Source: Azonexus sp. (GTDB lineage Bacteria > Pseudomonadota > Gammaproteobacteria > Burkholderiales > Rhodocyclaceae). From it: DNA of 64,000 bases. Shown here piece by piece: positions 1 through 7,595 of this stretch. The notes below the pieces were generated by a model that was given only the letters and a program-made list of their open reading frames with translations, was not told where the DNA came from and ran no database searches. The position numbers were made by a program, and so were the translations under genes. Where the stretch lies: NCBI GenBank assembly GCA_030696345.1, contig JAUYSK010000008.1:62001-126000 (forward strand), written 5' to 3'. Position 1 is the stretch's first letter; each line of letters opens with the position of its first letter.

Positions 1-105
1 AAACTGGTGGATGCGGAACATCTGATACTGACAGCCGATGAAGCGCTTTACGAATCAAAACGCAACGGGCGCAATAGAGTTACGTGTCGCCAGGCGATTG
101 CTTAG
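1..105 (+). CDS. C-terminal end of a GGDEF (diguanylate cyclase) protein, partial
   Basis: The frame is open from the first base to a TAG at 103-105 and encodes 34 residues. The segment [16 protein letters not shown] matches the last helix and strand of GGDEF domains (usual form ADxALYxAKxxGRNRV). Such domains make cyclic di-GMP from two GTP. The catalytic GGDEF loop and everything upstream lie outside the window, so whether it is active and which sensor domain it carries cannot be judged. It is transcribed toward the glycosyltransferase at 159-1289, which is on the opposite strand. Confidence 0.85.
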   Translation, partial: KLVDAEHLILTADEALYESKRNGRNRVTCRQAIA

Positions 106-158
106 CATAGCGAGCGCTTCGGCAAAAACTCTTTGACCGGAAGGGTGTTGCCTGTGCG

Positions 159-1289
159 TCAGGCCCGAGTCGCCATCGCCTCGCGCGCGACGTTTTCGAA
201 GGTTTCGACGACGCCAGCCCAACTGCGCGGCAACATTGTCTGGCGGGCGGCTTCGGCCATTTCACCGAGGCGCGCCGACTCTTCCAGCATCCACAGCGCA
301 CCATCGACATAGCCGCGCTCGTCGCCGGGCGAGGCGACCATGCCGTTTTGCTGCTGGGCGATCAGCTCGGCCGCCGCGGCGCTGCGGTAGGCGATGACCG
401 GCAGGCCGCTGGCCATGGCTTCGGCGACGACGTTGCCGTAGGTTTCAGTCAGGCTGGGAAAAAGGAATAAATCGGCGCTGGCGTAGTGGGCGGCCAGATC
501 TTCGCCGAGGCGCACGCCAGCAAAGTGGTGATCGGGGTGATCGGCGGCCAGTTGTTTGGCCGACGGGCCGTCGCCAACCCAGACCATTTTGGCCTTGGGG
601 TGCCAGACCTGAATGGCGGCGAAAGTCTTTTTGACCAAGGCCAGATTCTTCTCGGCCGCCACCCGGCCGACGTAAAGACAGGCTGGGCCTCCGCCTTCGA
701 CGCCCCAAGTCTGGCGCAGGGCAGCGCTGCGGCGGGCGGGATCATAGAGTTCGGTATCGACGCCACGGCCAACCACCCGCACGCCGGTCAGCCCTTCGCC
801 AGCCAGATCGGCGGCCAGCGCCGCTGTCGGCACCATGGTCGCCAGCGTCCGCCGGTGCAGGGTGCGCAGGTAGGCGGCGACGGCCGGGCGCATCCAGCCC
901 ATGCCGTAATGCACGCTGTAGCGATCGAAGTTGGTGTGAAATCCGGAGGTGACCGGGATGCCCATCTTGCGAGCAACGCTGACGGCTGACCAACCGAGCG
1001 GCCCTTCGGTCACGACATGGACCAGATCGGGCCGGTGCTGGCGCCATTGGCGTGTCAATCGGCGGCCGGCCGGCAGGCCGAAGCGCAGGCCGGGATAGCC
1101 GGGCAGCGGGAAGCCAGGCAAGGCCATTTCATGCTCGCCACCAGCATCACCCTTGCCCTGGCGCGGCCGGATAACGCTGACCCGATGACCGCGCTCGCGC
1201 AGGCCGCCGACCAGCCGGCCGACGGTCATCGCCACGCCATTGACTTCAGGCGGAAAGGTTTCGGTGACGAAGGCGATAGCCAATGACAT
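159..1289 (-). CDS. GT4-type glycosyltransferase, likely lipid-directed
   Basis: A 376-residue protein starting MSLAIAFVTETF. The longer open frame is rejected because its first ~95 residues are Arg/Pro-rich and antisense to dgkA. The N-terminal half has the GT-B acceptor-side pattern FHTNFDRYSVHYG (residues 117-129). The C-terminal half has VGRVAAEKN (207-215) and the GT4 ExxxxxxxE motif as ETYGNVVAE (282-290). The overall style resembles Agt/SqdX-type enzymes that put a sugar on diacylglycerol. Its start overlaps the dgkA stop (TGATG), so the two are translationally coupled. Pairing with a kinase that consumes diacylglycerol fits a lipid role, but the sugar donor and acceptor are inferred. 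A general alpha-mannosyltransferase is the main alternative. Confidence 0.85.
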   Translation of the reverse strand: MSLAIAFVTETFPPEVNGVAMTVGRLVGGLRERGHRVSVIRPRQGKGDAGGEHEMALPGFPLPGYPGLRFGLPAGRRLTRQWRQHRPDLVHVVTEGPLGWSAVSVARKMGIPVTSGFHTNFDRYSVHYGMGWMRPAVAAYLRTLHRRTLATMVPTAALAADLAGEGLTGVRVVGRGVDTELYDPARRSAALRQTWGVEGGGPACLYVGRVAAEKNLALVKKTFAAIQVWHPKAKMVWVGDGPSAKQLAADHPDHHFAGVRLGEDLAAHYASADLFLFPSLTETYGNVVAEAMASGLPVIAYRSAAAAELIAQQQNGMVASPGDERGYVDGALWMLEESARLGEMAEAARQTMLPRSWAGVVETFENVAREAMATRA

Positions 1290-1705
1290 CAGGCGATCTC
1301 CATGAGCACGCAGGCCCAGACCGCCATGACGAGGATCAGCGAGACGAGTACCGCAGCACTGCCGATGTCCTTGGCGCGCTTGGCGAGACGATGGTTTTCC
1401 AGGCTGACGCGGTCGACCACGGCTTCGATGGCCGAATTGAGCAACTCGACGATGAGGACGAGCAGCACGCTGGCGATCATCAGCCCACGGCCCATCCATG
1501 GCACGGGCAGCAGGAGGGCGATGGGGATGAGCAGCGCGGCGAGAATGACTTCCTGGCGGAAGGCGTCTTCGCACAGGTAGGCGGCCTTGAGGCCGGCCAT
1601 CGAGTAGCTGAGGGCATTCCAGACCCGGCGCAAGCCGGTCTTGCCCTTGAAGGGGGATTCATTGGCTGGGTCAAGACCCAGCTCCGGTGGCGAAGTTTCC
1701 TGCAT
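1289..1705 (-). CDS. dgkA: Diacylglycerol kinase (DgkA family)
   Basis: A 138-residue integral membrane protein that phosphorylates diacylglycerol to phosphatidic acid using ATP. The family signature is present as ELLNSAIEAVVDR (residues 87-99) followed by AKDIGSAAV (111-119), with three hydrophobic helices at about 53-69, 73-92 and 116-136. The start MQETSPPE was chosen over an upstream start in the same frame because GGAGAT lies six bases before it. The N-terminal tail of about 20 residues is slightly longer than in E. coli. It overlaps the downstream glycosyltransferase by one base. Phosphatidic acid made here would return diacylglycerol to phospholipid synthesis, while the neighbour may divert it to glycolipid. 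Confidence 0.93.
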   Translation of the reverse strand: MQETSPPELGLDPANESPFKGKTGLRRVWNALSYSMAGLKAAYLCEDAFRQEVILAALLIPIALLLPVPWMGRGLMIASVLLVLIVELLNSAIEAVVDRVSLENHRLAKRAKDIGSAAVLVSLILVMAVWACVLMEIA

Positions 1706-1763
1706 GCGATCTCCATGAAAGCACTCACGGTAATCAGTTGGCGCTAAGCTTTGATGACAGCCA

Positions 1764-1781
1764 CCGTCACACAAATGTCAG
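1764..1781 (+). promoter_or_regulatory. Possible PhoB box upstream of the 1807 gene
   Basis: Two heptamers, CCGTCAC (1764-1770) and ATGTCAG (1775-1781), sit 11 bp apart with a 4-bp spacer. This is the layout of the PhoB direct repeat CTGTCAT-N4-CTGTCAC, matching about 6/7 and 5/7. A possible -10 (TAGAAT) follows about 11 bp further on, just before the start at 1807. A single CTGTCAT on the other strand (1754-1760) faces dgkA. Confidence 0.35.
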
Positions 1782-1806
1782 AATTGGCTATTAGAATTGC
1801 GCGCCC

Positions 1807-2499
1807 ATGCAATTTCACCATCGCGCCCTCCTTTTCGCCCTGTCGATTTTGCTGACCAGCCCCGTTCACGCGGCGCGCCCGATGACCACCGACGATGCCC
1901 GGCTGACCGATGCCGGTGCCTGTCAAGTCGAGTCCTGGGGGCACCTGCATGGTGAGCAGCGCGAGTACTGGGCCTTGCCCGCCTGCAACCCCGGCGGCAA
2001 CTTTGAACTGACCCTGGGTGGCGCACTGGCTTTTAACAGCGGCATTCAGGAGAGCGGCGCCCTCGTCGTGCAGGCCAAAACACTATTCAAGCCGCTCGAA
2101 ACCAACGGCTACGGCATCGGTCTGGCCGCCGGCTACGCCACCCAGCCCGGCAAAGGGCAATCAGGATCGCCCTACCTCTACATTCCGGTCAGCTTTTCGC
2201 TGGCCGACGATCGACTGGTCATTCACACCAACTTCGGCAACCTGCACGAACGTGACACCCGGAAAGACCGGCTGACCTGGGGTGTCGGAGGCGAGCTGCA
2301 GACCACTTCCCGGCTCTACGTCATTGCCGAAAGTTATGGCCAGAACAAGGGCAGCGCCTATTTCCAGACCGGCCTGCGCTACTGGATCCTTCCAAATCAC
2401 GTTCAGATCGACACCACCTACGGCAGCCAGATTGGCCATATTGCTGACCAGCGCTGGTTTTCAATCGGGCTGCGCCTTATTTCGGCACGTTTGTTCTAG
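1807..2499 (+). CDS. Exported outer-membrane-like protein of unknown role
   Basis: A 230-residue protein with a clear Sec signal peptide (hydrophobic core LLFALSILLTS, cleavage after VHA at about residue 22). The mature start ARPMTTDDARLTDAGACQVE recalls outer-membrane proteins of the phenol-degradation MetA-like family, which begin with a P(L/M)xTDD motif and a Q-(L/V)-E strand. The rest alternates polar and hydrophobic residues as in beta strands, and it ends in ISARLF with a terminal Phe, as in many outer-membrane barrels. The ATG opens straight after a possible PhoB box. Function is unknown; an outer-membrane channel is the best guess. Confidence 0.7.
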   Translation: MQFHHRALLFALSILLTSPVHAARPMTTDDARLTDAGACQVESWGHLHGEQREYWALPACNPGGNFELTLGGALAFNSGIQESGALVVQAKTLFKPLETNGYGIGLAAGYATQPGKGQSGSPYLYIPVSFSLADDRLVIHTNFGNLHERDTRKDRLTWGVGGELQTTSRLYVIAESYGQNKGSAYFQTGLRYWILPNHVQIDTTYGSQIGHIADQRWFSIGLRLISARLF

Positions 2500-2592
2500 A
2501 TCAACCGTCACCTATTTGTAAGCCCACTGAAATATTGGCGCTGTATGACCTATGCTAAAAGTAATGCATTCGCCTCATTAGGAATCTAGCGC

Positions 2593-2967
2593 ATGGTTTT
2601 CTTCGAACTCTTCGCCCATAACCCGACCATCATCAAAGTTCCAGCCGGGCAAACGCTTTTTGCCGAGGGGGAAGATGGACATCTGATGTTCGTCCTTGCC
2701 AGTGGCAAAGCTGAAGTCATTGTCAATAACCGGGTGGTCGAAACCCTGCAACACGGCAATATCGTCGGCGAAATGGGCATTGTCTCGCCGGGCCCGCGCT
2801 CCGCCAGCGTCGTTGCCAGCACCGACTGCGAATTCGTCGCGGTCGACGAAAAGCGCTTCCAGTTCCTGGTTCAGCAGACACCCTTCTTTGCGACCCAGGT
2901 CATGCGCGTCATGGCCGAACGCCTGCGCGCCGTCAATCAGATGGTGACGCCGATCGAAGATATCTGA
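2593..2967 (+). CDS. Stand-alone cyclic-nucleotide-binding domain protein
   Basis: A 124-residue protein made almost entirely of one CRP/FNR-type cNMP-binding domain. Visible landmarks are the FAEGEDGHLMFVLASGKAEV strand pair, GNIVGEMGIVSPGPRSASV (phosphate-binding cassette region) and a C-terminal helix. There is no helix-turn-helix, so it is not itself a transcription factor. Such free domains may act as regulatory subunits or adaptors. The cassette keeps GE and an R-S-A-S stretch compatible with ligand binding, but the ligand is not known. It is convergent with the small cysteine-rich gene at 2937-3161, overlapping by about 31 bp. Confidence 0.85.
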   Translation: MVFFELFAHNPTIIKVPAGQTLFAEGEDGHLMFVLASGKAEVIVNNRVVETLQHGNIVGEMGIVSPGPRSASVVASTDCEFVAVDEKRFQFLVQQTPFFATQVMRVMAERLRAVNQMVTPIEDI

Positions 2968-3161
2968 CCCGATCGCGCCGGCAGAAATTCGCCGCACCAG
3001 GCGAACGGGCTGACCGAAGGAAAACGCCAATGGTGGATCTCACGCGGCGAGCTCTCGCCGGCAAAGACCGGCGGATAGCGATGACAAGTGCCGACGGAGG
3101 CGTCCTGCCCCTTGAAGTAGTGGCAATGACTACAGGTATGTTCAAGTTGTTGTTCGGTCAT
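2937..3161 (-). CDS. Small Cys/His-rich protein, putative metal-binding
   Basis: 74 residues with Cys at 10, 13 and 26, a His-rich CSHCHYF segment, the motif CHRYPP and a late WCGEF. This CxxC...CHRYPP...WCGEF pattern resembles small conserved zinc- or iron-binding proteins of unknown function that occur in many proteobacteria. The last ~12 residues overlap the end of the cyclic-nucleotide-binding gene on the other strand, so the conserved part ends near GEFLP. It lies just upstream of the glycosyltransferase gene at 3173 on the same strand. Confidence 0.65.
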   Translation of the reverse strand: MTEQQLEHTCSHCHYFKGQDASVGTCHRYPPVFAGESSPREIHHWRFPSVSPFAWCGEFLPARSGQISSIGVTI

Positions 3162-3172
3162 GGTCGATTCAA

Positions 3173-4354
3173 TCAGGCTGCTGCGGTCAACGGCCCTTCC
3201 GAAGCAATTTTCAAGCCCGCCAGCTCACGATACAGCTGGGCCAGACGGGAAGCCATCGCCACATCCGACCATTCGCCGGCATAGAGCGGCGCCTCCTCGC
3301 GCAGATGCCGCCAGGCCGATGGGCGATTGAGAAAATCAGCCAGCGCCTCGCCGAATACTTTCGGCTCGGCCGGCGGCGAAATTGCACCACGAGCGGGCGA
3401 CAGGATGTCGGTTGTCCCCATTTCGGACAGCGCAATCACCGGCAGCCCGGCAGCCATCGCTTCGAGCAATACGAGGCCCTGGGTTTCGGTGCGCGAGGCA
3501 AAAATGAAAACATTGGCCGCTGCATAGCAATCGGGCAATTCGCTGCGTCGGTCGAGATAACCGATGAATTGCACGGAATCACGCAGACCGAGCGTCTTGA
3601 CCTGCGCTTTCAGGTCTGCCATTGCCGGGCCCTCGCCGGCCACCACGAACAGCAGATCCGGGCGGGTCTCGCGGGCATGGGAGATTGCTTCGAGCAGGAA
3701 GCCGATGTTCTTCTCATGCGCCACCCGGCCAACAAACAGCGCAACCGGTCGATTCGACAGAATCCCGTGGCGATAGCGAAAAGCCGGGCCGTTGCCACCG
3801 GCGAACTGGGCCATCGGAATGCCGGTCGGCAGCACGTGCAGCGGCACGGTCACGCCATACGAATCTAGGCGTTGCTGCATTGCCGTCGATGGCACGATCA
3901 CGGCATCAAGGGCATTGCACTGGCGACGCGAGAAGGCCCGAGCCTGGCCTTTGAGCCAGCCGGCCGGAATAAATGGCGCGTAGTGCTGGAGATATTCTTC
4001 GAACAGCGTGTGGTAAGTCGCCACCACCGGCAAATCCAGCTGACGCGCCGCCTTGACGCCGGCGTAGTGGGCAACGAACGGGGTCTGGACGTGGATTAGG
4101 TCGCAATCCTGCGCGGCTTCACGCACAGCACGATGCATGGCGCCCCAGCCGACCAAGCGGTCCTCGCGGTCACCCGGTATTGGCCGGCCGGCAACGCGAA
4201 CGATCCCCGGTTCATCACCTTCATCGCCGTAGCGCGGCACCACCAGCTTGACCTCGATGCCGTGACTATCCAGGGTACGGCGGAAGGTTTCAATCGAGGT
4301 CGAAACCCCATTGACCCGGGGAAAATAGACATCGGACACCATCAGGATGCGCAT
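3173..4354 (-). CDS. GT4 glycosyltransferase next to plcP-like gene (Agt-like)
   Basis: A 393-residue GT-B fold enzyme. The N-terminus MRILMVSDVYFPRVNGVSTS is typical of GT4 enzymes acting on diacylglycerol or phosphoinositol acceptors. ATYHTLFEEYLQHYAPF matches the acceptor-loop pattern seen in 1,2-diacylglycerol 3-alpha-glucosyltransferases. VGRVAHEKN and the catalytic ExxxxxxxE as ETQGLVLLE are present. It starts directly after the stop of the metallophosphoesterase gene upstream (4355), so both form one operon. In several bacteria a PlcP phospholipase C and an Agt glycosyltransferase adjoin in just this way and swap phospholipid for glycolipid under phosphate limitation. The C-terminus ASEGPLTAAA carries one copy of the CTGCGGTCAAC word. 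Confidence 0.88.
   Translation of the reverse strand: MRILMVSDVYFPRVNGVSTSIETFRRTLDSHGIEVKLVVPRYGDEGDEPGIVRVAGRPIPGDREDRLVGWGAMHRAVREAAQDCDLIHVQTPFVAHYAGVKAARQLDLPVVATYHTLFEEYLQHYAPFIPAGWLKGQARAFSRRQCNALDAVIVPSTAMQQRLDSYGVTVPLHVLPTGIPMAQFAGGNGPAFRYRHGILSNRPVALFVGRVAHEKNIGFLLEAISHARETRPDLLFVVAGEGPAMADLKAQVKTLGLRDSVQFIGYLDRRSELPDCYAAANVFIFASRTETQGLVLLEAMAAGLPVIALSEMGTTDILSPARGAISPPAEPKVFGEALADFLNRPSAWRHLREEAPLYAGEWSDVAMASRLAQLYRELAGLKIASEGPLTAAA
3181..3191 (+). repeat. Dispersed 11-mer CTGCGGTCAAC
   Basis: Exact copy inside the last codons of the glycosyltransferase gene, extended as CTGCGGTCAACGGCC. An AATTTTC tract follows within about 20 bases. Confidence 0.7.
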
Positions 4355-5140
4355 TCAAACCTCTGCATGTTGGACGTTCGGTGAAGACAGCGCGGGCACC
4401 AGCTGGCGCATGCCCCAGGCAACCAGTTCGAGACGACCGTCGAAATGCTCAACAATCGCCGAGCAGGAATCGACCCAGTCGCCGCAATTGACGTAGGTCA
4501 GGCCATCGATCTCGCGGATCGTCGCCCAGTGGATGTGGCCGCAGATCACGCCATCCAGCCCCCGCTCGCGGGCATGGTGGATGGCCGAATCCTCGAAATC
4601 GAAAATGAAATTGAGCGCTGTCTTGACCTTGCGTTTGGCGTAGCCGGCCAGCGACCAGTAGCCCGAAATGCCGAGCTTGCGCCGCCCCCAGGAGAGCATG
4701 GCATTCAGGCGAACCAGCAGGTCGTAGGCCTTGTCGCCAAGTACCGCCACCCAGCGGTGATGCCGGGTTACCTGATCGAAGACATCGCCATGAATCAGCA
4801 GGAAGCGCCGACCGTCGGCGGTTTCGTGCACCAGCTCGTCGGCCACCTCGATATCACCAAAGATGATGCCGCAGTAGTCGCGCAGTGCTTCGTCGTGGTT
4901 GCCAGGGATGAAGACGACGCGGTCGCCGTGGCGCGCCCGGCGCAACAGCTTTTGGACCACGGTATTCTGGGCCTGCGACCAGTGAATGCTCCGGCTCATC
5001 GACCAGAAGTCGATGATATCGCCGATCAGATAAGTCTGTTCGGCCGGATATTCACGGAGAAAATCGAGGAGGCTATCCGCCTGGCACGCCCGCGTGCCGA
5101 GGTGAATGTCTGAGAGGAAGACTGATCTGACCTTGGGCAT
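4355..5140 (-). CDS. PlcP-like metallophosphoesterase (annotated elsewhere as UDP-2,3-diacylglucosamine diphosphatase-like)
   Basis: 261 residues with all five calcineurin-type metal blocks: DIHLG (11-15), GDIIDFW (40-46), GNHDE, HGDVFD and CGHIHW. The family includes LpxH-like hydrolases and the PlcP phospholipases C that release diacylglycerol from phosphatidylcholine or phosphatidylglycerol during phosphate starvation. The direct link to a GT4 enzyme and four PhoB-type half-sites upstream favour the PlcP reading over LpxH, which is normally unlinked to such genes. Substrate is inferred, not visible. No signal peptide is seen, so it probably acts at the cytoplasmic face of the inner membrane. 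Confidence 0.85.
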   Translation of the reverse strand: MPKVRSVFLSDIHLGTRACQADSLLDFLREYPAEQTYLIGDIIDFWSMSRSIHWSQAQNTVVQKLLRRARHGDRVVFIPGNHDEALRDYCGIIFGDIEVADELVHETADGRRFLLIHGDVFDQVTRHHRWVAVLGDKAYDLLVRLNAMLSWGRRKLGISGYWSLAGYAKRKVKTALNFIFDFEDSAIHHARERGLDGVICGHIHWATIREIDGLTYVNCGDWVDSCSAIVEHFDGRLELVAWGMRQLVPALSSPNVQHAEV

Positions 5141-5162
5141 GCCGGCACGATAGCGGCCGCCA

Positions 5163-5202
5163 ATGAAACGTTCGTGACGACTGTATGACCAAACGGTTAC
5201 AA
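5163..5202 (-). promoter_or_regulatory. PhoB box array upstream of the plcP-like operon
   Basis: Read on the minus strand, four heptamers start exactly 11 bp apart: TTGTAAC (5202-5196), TGGTCAT (5191-5185), TCGTCAC (5180-5174) and GTTTCAT (5169-5163). Each is separated by 4 bases and approximates the PhoB half-site CTGTCAT/C. A -10-like TATCGT lies about 10 bp after the last one and the gene starts at 5140. Spacing and position both fit a PhoB-activated promoter; individual half-sites are imperfect. Confidence 0.6.
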
Positions 5203-5218
5203 GGCGCGAGCGCCGGAA

Positions 5219-7588
5219 TTAAGCCGCGACGTGCTGCCTCACCAGATTGTCCAGTGGCTCCGGCTGATGCAGATGGAAGCCCTGGCCGTAATCCGCGCCA
5301 AGTGCTCGCACGGTATCGAGCACGGCCTGGCTGGCAACGAATTCGGCCACCGTGTGCAGCTTTTTGTGCTGTGCCAGTCGGACAATGGCCTCGATCACCG
5401 CCCGGTCGTCGGCATCGTTATCGGCATTCTTGACGAACATGCCATCAATTTTCAGCGCATGGACCTTGAAGCGTTTCAGGTAACCGAAACTTGACAAGCC
5501 ACTGCCGAAATCATCGAGCGCCAACTCGCAACCGATTTCGCGGCAGAAGTCGATGAAGGCCAGCGCCATGTCAAGCTGGGCAATGGCACAACTCTCGGTG
5601 ATTTCAAAGCCTACCCATTGGGGATCGATATTGTGTTCGCGGAAGACGAAACGGATGTAGTCCTCCAGGCCGGCATCAGCCAGCGTCAGGCCGGAAAGGT
5701 TGATATGGAGGCGGGGCAAAGGCAGGCCAGCCTCCTGCCAGCCGGCGATGCAGGCACAGGTGGCGTCGATCACCCAGCGATCAATCAGCGGCATCATGCC
5801 GTAGCGCTCGGCCGCCGGGATGAAACGCCCCGGTGGGATGATGCTGCCATCCTCGGCGAGCATGCGGATCAGCACTTCGGCATAGGGCTCGATACCTTCA
5901 TGCAGGGGCACGATGCGCTGGCCGTAAAGCAGCAGGCGGTTACGGGTCAGGGCATCGGAAATCTGCGTCAGCGAGAGGAAATCCGCCTTGCGCTCACGGA
6001 AATACAGGTCGTCGGGGATAAAGACCTGAGCCCGGTTGCGCCCGCGCTCCTTAGCGGCATAACACGCCGTGTCGGCAGCAATCAGCAACTCGCCTTCGCT
6101 GGCGATTTCCGGCGAGGCGACGGCAATCCCAATACTGGCGCCAATGCGGAAGGAACGGCCTTCCCAGACAAAGGGAATGGTCCTGATGTCGTCGATGATG
6201 TGCTGGGCGCGACGCTCCGCCTCATCCAGATCGACACCGGAAAGGATCATGCCGAACTCGTCCCCCCCCAACCGGGCGAGGAAGCCGAAGGAGAAACGCA
6301 CCTCCATGACCCGCGAAAGATGCTGCAGGTAGGCATCACCGGCCTGGTGGCCGCAGGTATCGTTGATCAGCTTGAACTGGTCAAGGTCGATGTAAAAAAT
6401 GATCAGCGGTCCGCCGCCATGACGCAGTGCTTCCAGCTCATTGCGAAGCTCATCTTCAAAGGCACGGCGATTGTGCAGTCCGGTCAGCGCATCGTGGGCG
6501 GCAGCGAAGACCAGCTCCTCGTTGGTGCTGTGTTGCAGGGAAATGTCACGAATACTGGCCCGGTAGCCAAGACTCTCGCCCGATTTATCGAAGATCGGCT
6601 GCCAGGCCATCGCCACCCACAGCGTCCGGCCATCGCGCGCCACCACGCGAAACTCCAGATCTTGGCCGGTTCGCCCGGCCAGTGCCTGAACCTGATGCCG
6701 ACGGACAATTTCCCGATCAGAGGAATGGACCAGTTGCAACGGAAAATCGTCCATCGCCATGCAATCGCGGACCAGATATCCCGTCATCCGCTCGACTGCC
6801 GGATTGACCCAGCGCAGCTTGCCATCGGGACCAAACCAGTTCTCCCAGGCATAGGTGTAATCGGCAATGGCGCGGAAACGCTGCTCACTGTCGGCAAGTT
6901 CGCCTATGCGTTCCTGAACGGCCGACGCCATGGCATTGAAGCTGTGACCGACGGCAGCAACTTCATCATTCCCGTGCAACTGAATGCGCACTGAAAAGTC
7001 ACCGCGCCGGATCCGTTCGCTGGCATCGGCCAGGGTCGCGAAATCACGCGTCAGCCAGTAGCCGGTTGCCAGCAGCAAGAGAAAGGTCAGGGTCAGTTCG
7101 ATCAGCGCAATGGTCACGCTCTGCTGGAAAAGCGACGCCCGCGCATCACGAAGAAAGGCCGACGAAAGCCCGTAGTGGGCGCGGCCATAGGACACGCCCT
7201 GATACTCGACGGGAAAAGCGACGTGAATAACTTCGCTAGCAGCACTGAAGGCCGATGGTTCCGGCAAGGGCTTGAGCGCATCCCAACCCACCGCGGCAAG
7301 AATCTGCCCCTGATTGTCGGTAACCGCCAGATAGCGGATATCTTCAGCCCCCTTCCAGCCCTCGAGGATATCGCGCAGCGTCGGGTAGTCGCGGGAGGCC
7401 AGCGGTACGGCCAGCGCCGTCTTGTAGGCCAGTTCGATGGCTTCGATCCGCACCTCGGCCTGGTGCGTCAGATGCTGGCTGATCAGGCGGGCACTATTGC
7501 CGACCAGCACCGACAGCATGACCGCCTCGATCAGCAGGCTGACGAATAGCAGGCGGACGCGCAGGGAACGTTTGAAGGATACAGCCAT
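5219..7588 (-). CDS. Membrane sensor diguanylate cyclase/phosphodiesterase (HAMP-PAS-GGDEF-EAL)
   Basis: 789 residues from MAVSFKRSLRVRLL; the 15 extra residues of the longer frame overlap the upstream gene and are rejected. Order: TM helix (about 10-30), periplasmic domain of about 150 residues, second TM helix (about 160-180), HAMP, PAS (IADYTYAWENWFG onward), GGDEF with an intact RLGGDEF, then EAL with EVL in place of EAL and with INLSG, ITESCA and DDFGSG intact. Synthesis and breakdown of c-di-GMP therefore both look possible. It begins 7 bases after the stop of a PhnD-like periplasmic binding protein, suggesting that protein delivers a ligand signal to its periplasmic domain. Confidence 0.92.
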   Translation of the reverse strand: MAVSFKRSLRVRLLFVSLLIEAVMLSVLVGNSARLISQHLTHQAEVRIEAIELAYKTALAVPLASRDYPTLRDILEGWKGAEDIRYLAVTDNQGQILAAVGWDALKPLPEPSAFSAASEVIHVAFPVEYQGVSYGRAHYGLSSAFLRDARASLFQQSVTIALIELTLTFLLLLATGYWLTRDFATLADASERIRRGDFSVRIQLHGNDEVAAVGHSFNAMASAVQERIGELADSEQRFRAIADYTYAWENWFGPDGKLRWVNPAVERMTGYLVRDCMAMDDFPLQLVHSSDREIVRRHQVQALAGRTGQDLEFRVVARDGRTLWVAMAWQPIFDKSGESLGYRASIRDISLQHSTNEELVFAAAHDALTGLHNRRAFEDELRNELEALRHGGGPLIIFYIDLDQFKLINDTCGHQAGDAYLQHLSRVMEVRFSFGFLARLGGDEFGMILSGVDLDEAERRAQHIIDDIRTIPFVWEGRSFRIGASIGIAVASPEIASEGELLIAADTACYAAKERGRNRAQVFIPDDLYFRERKADFLSLTQISDALTRNRLLLYGQRIVPLHEGIEPYAEVLIRMLAEDGSIIPPGRFIPAAERYGMMPLIDRWVIDATCACIAGWQEAGLPLPRLHINLSGLTLADAGLEDYIRFVFREHNIDPQWVGFEITESCAIAQLDMALAFIDFCREIGCELALDDFGSGLSSFGYLKRFKVHALKIDGMFVKNADNDADDRAVIEAIVRLAQHKKLHTVAEFVASQAVLDTVRALGADYGQGFHLHQPEPLDNLVRQHVAA

Positions 7589-7595
7589 CGCCGGC

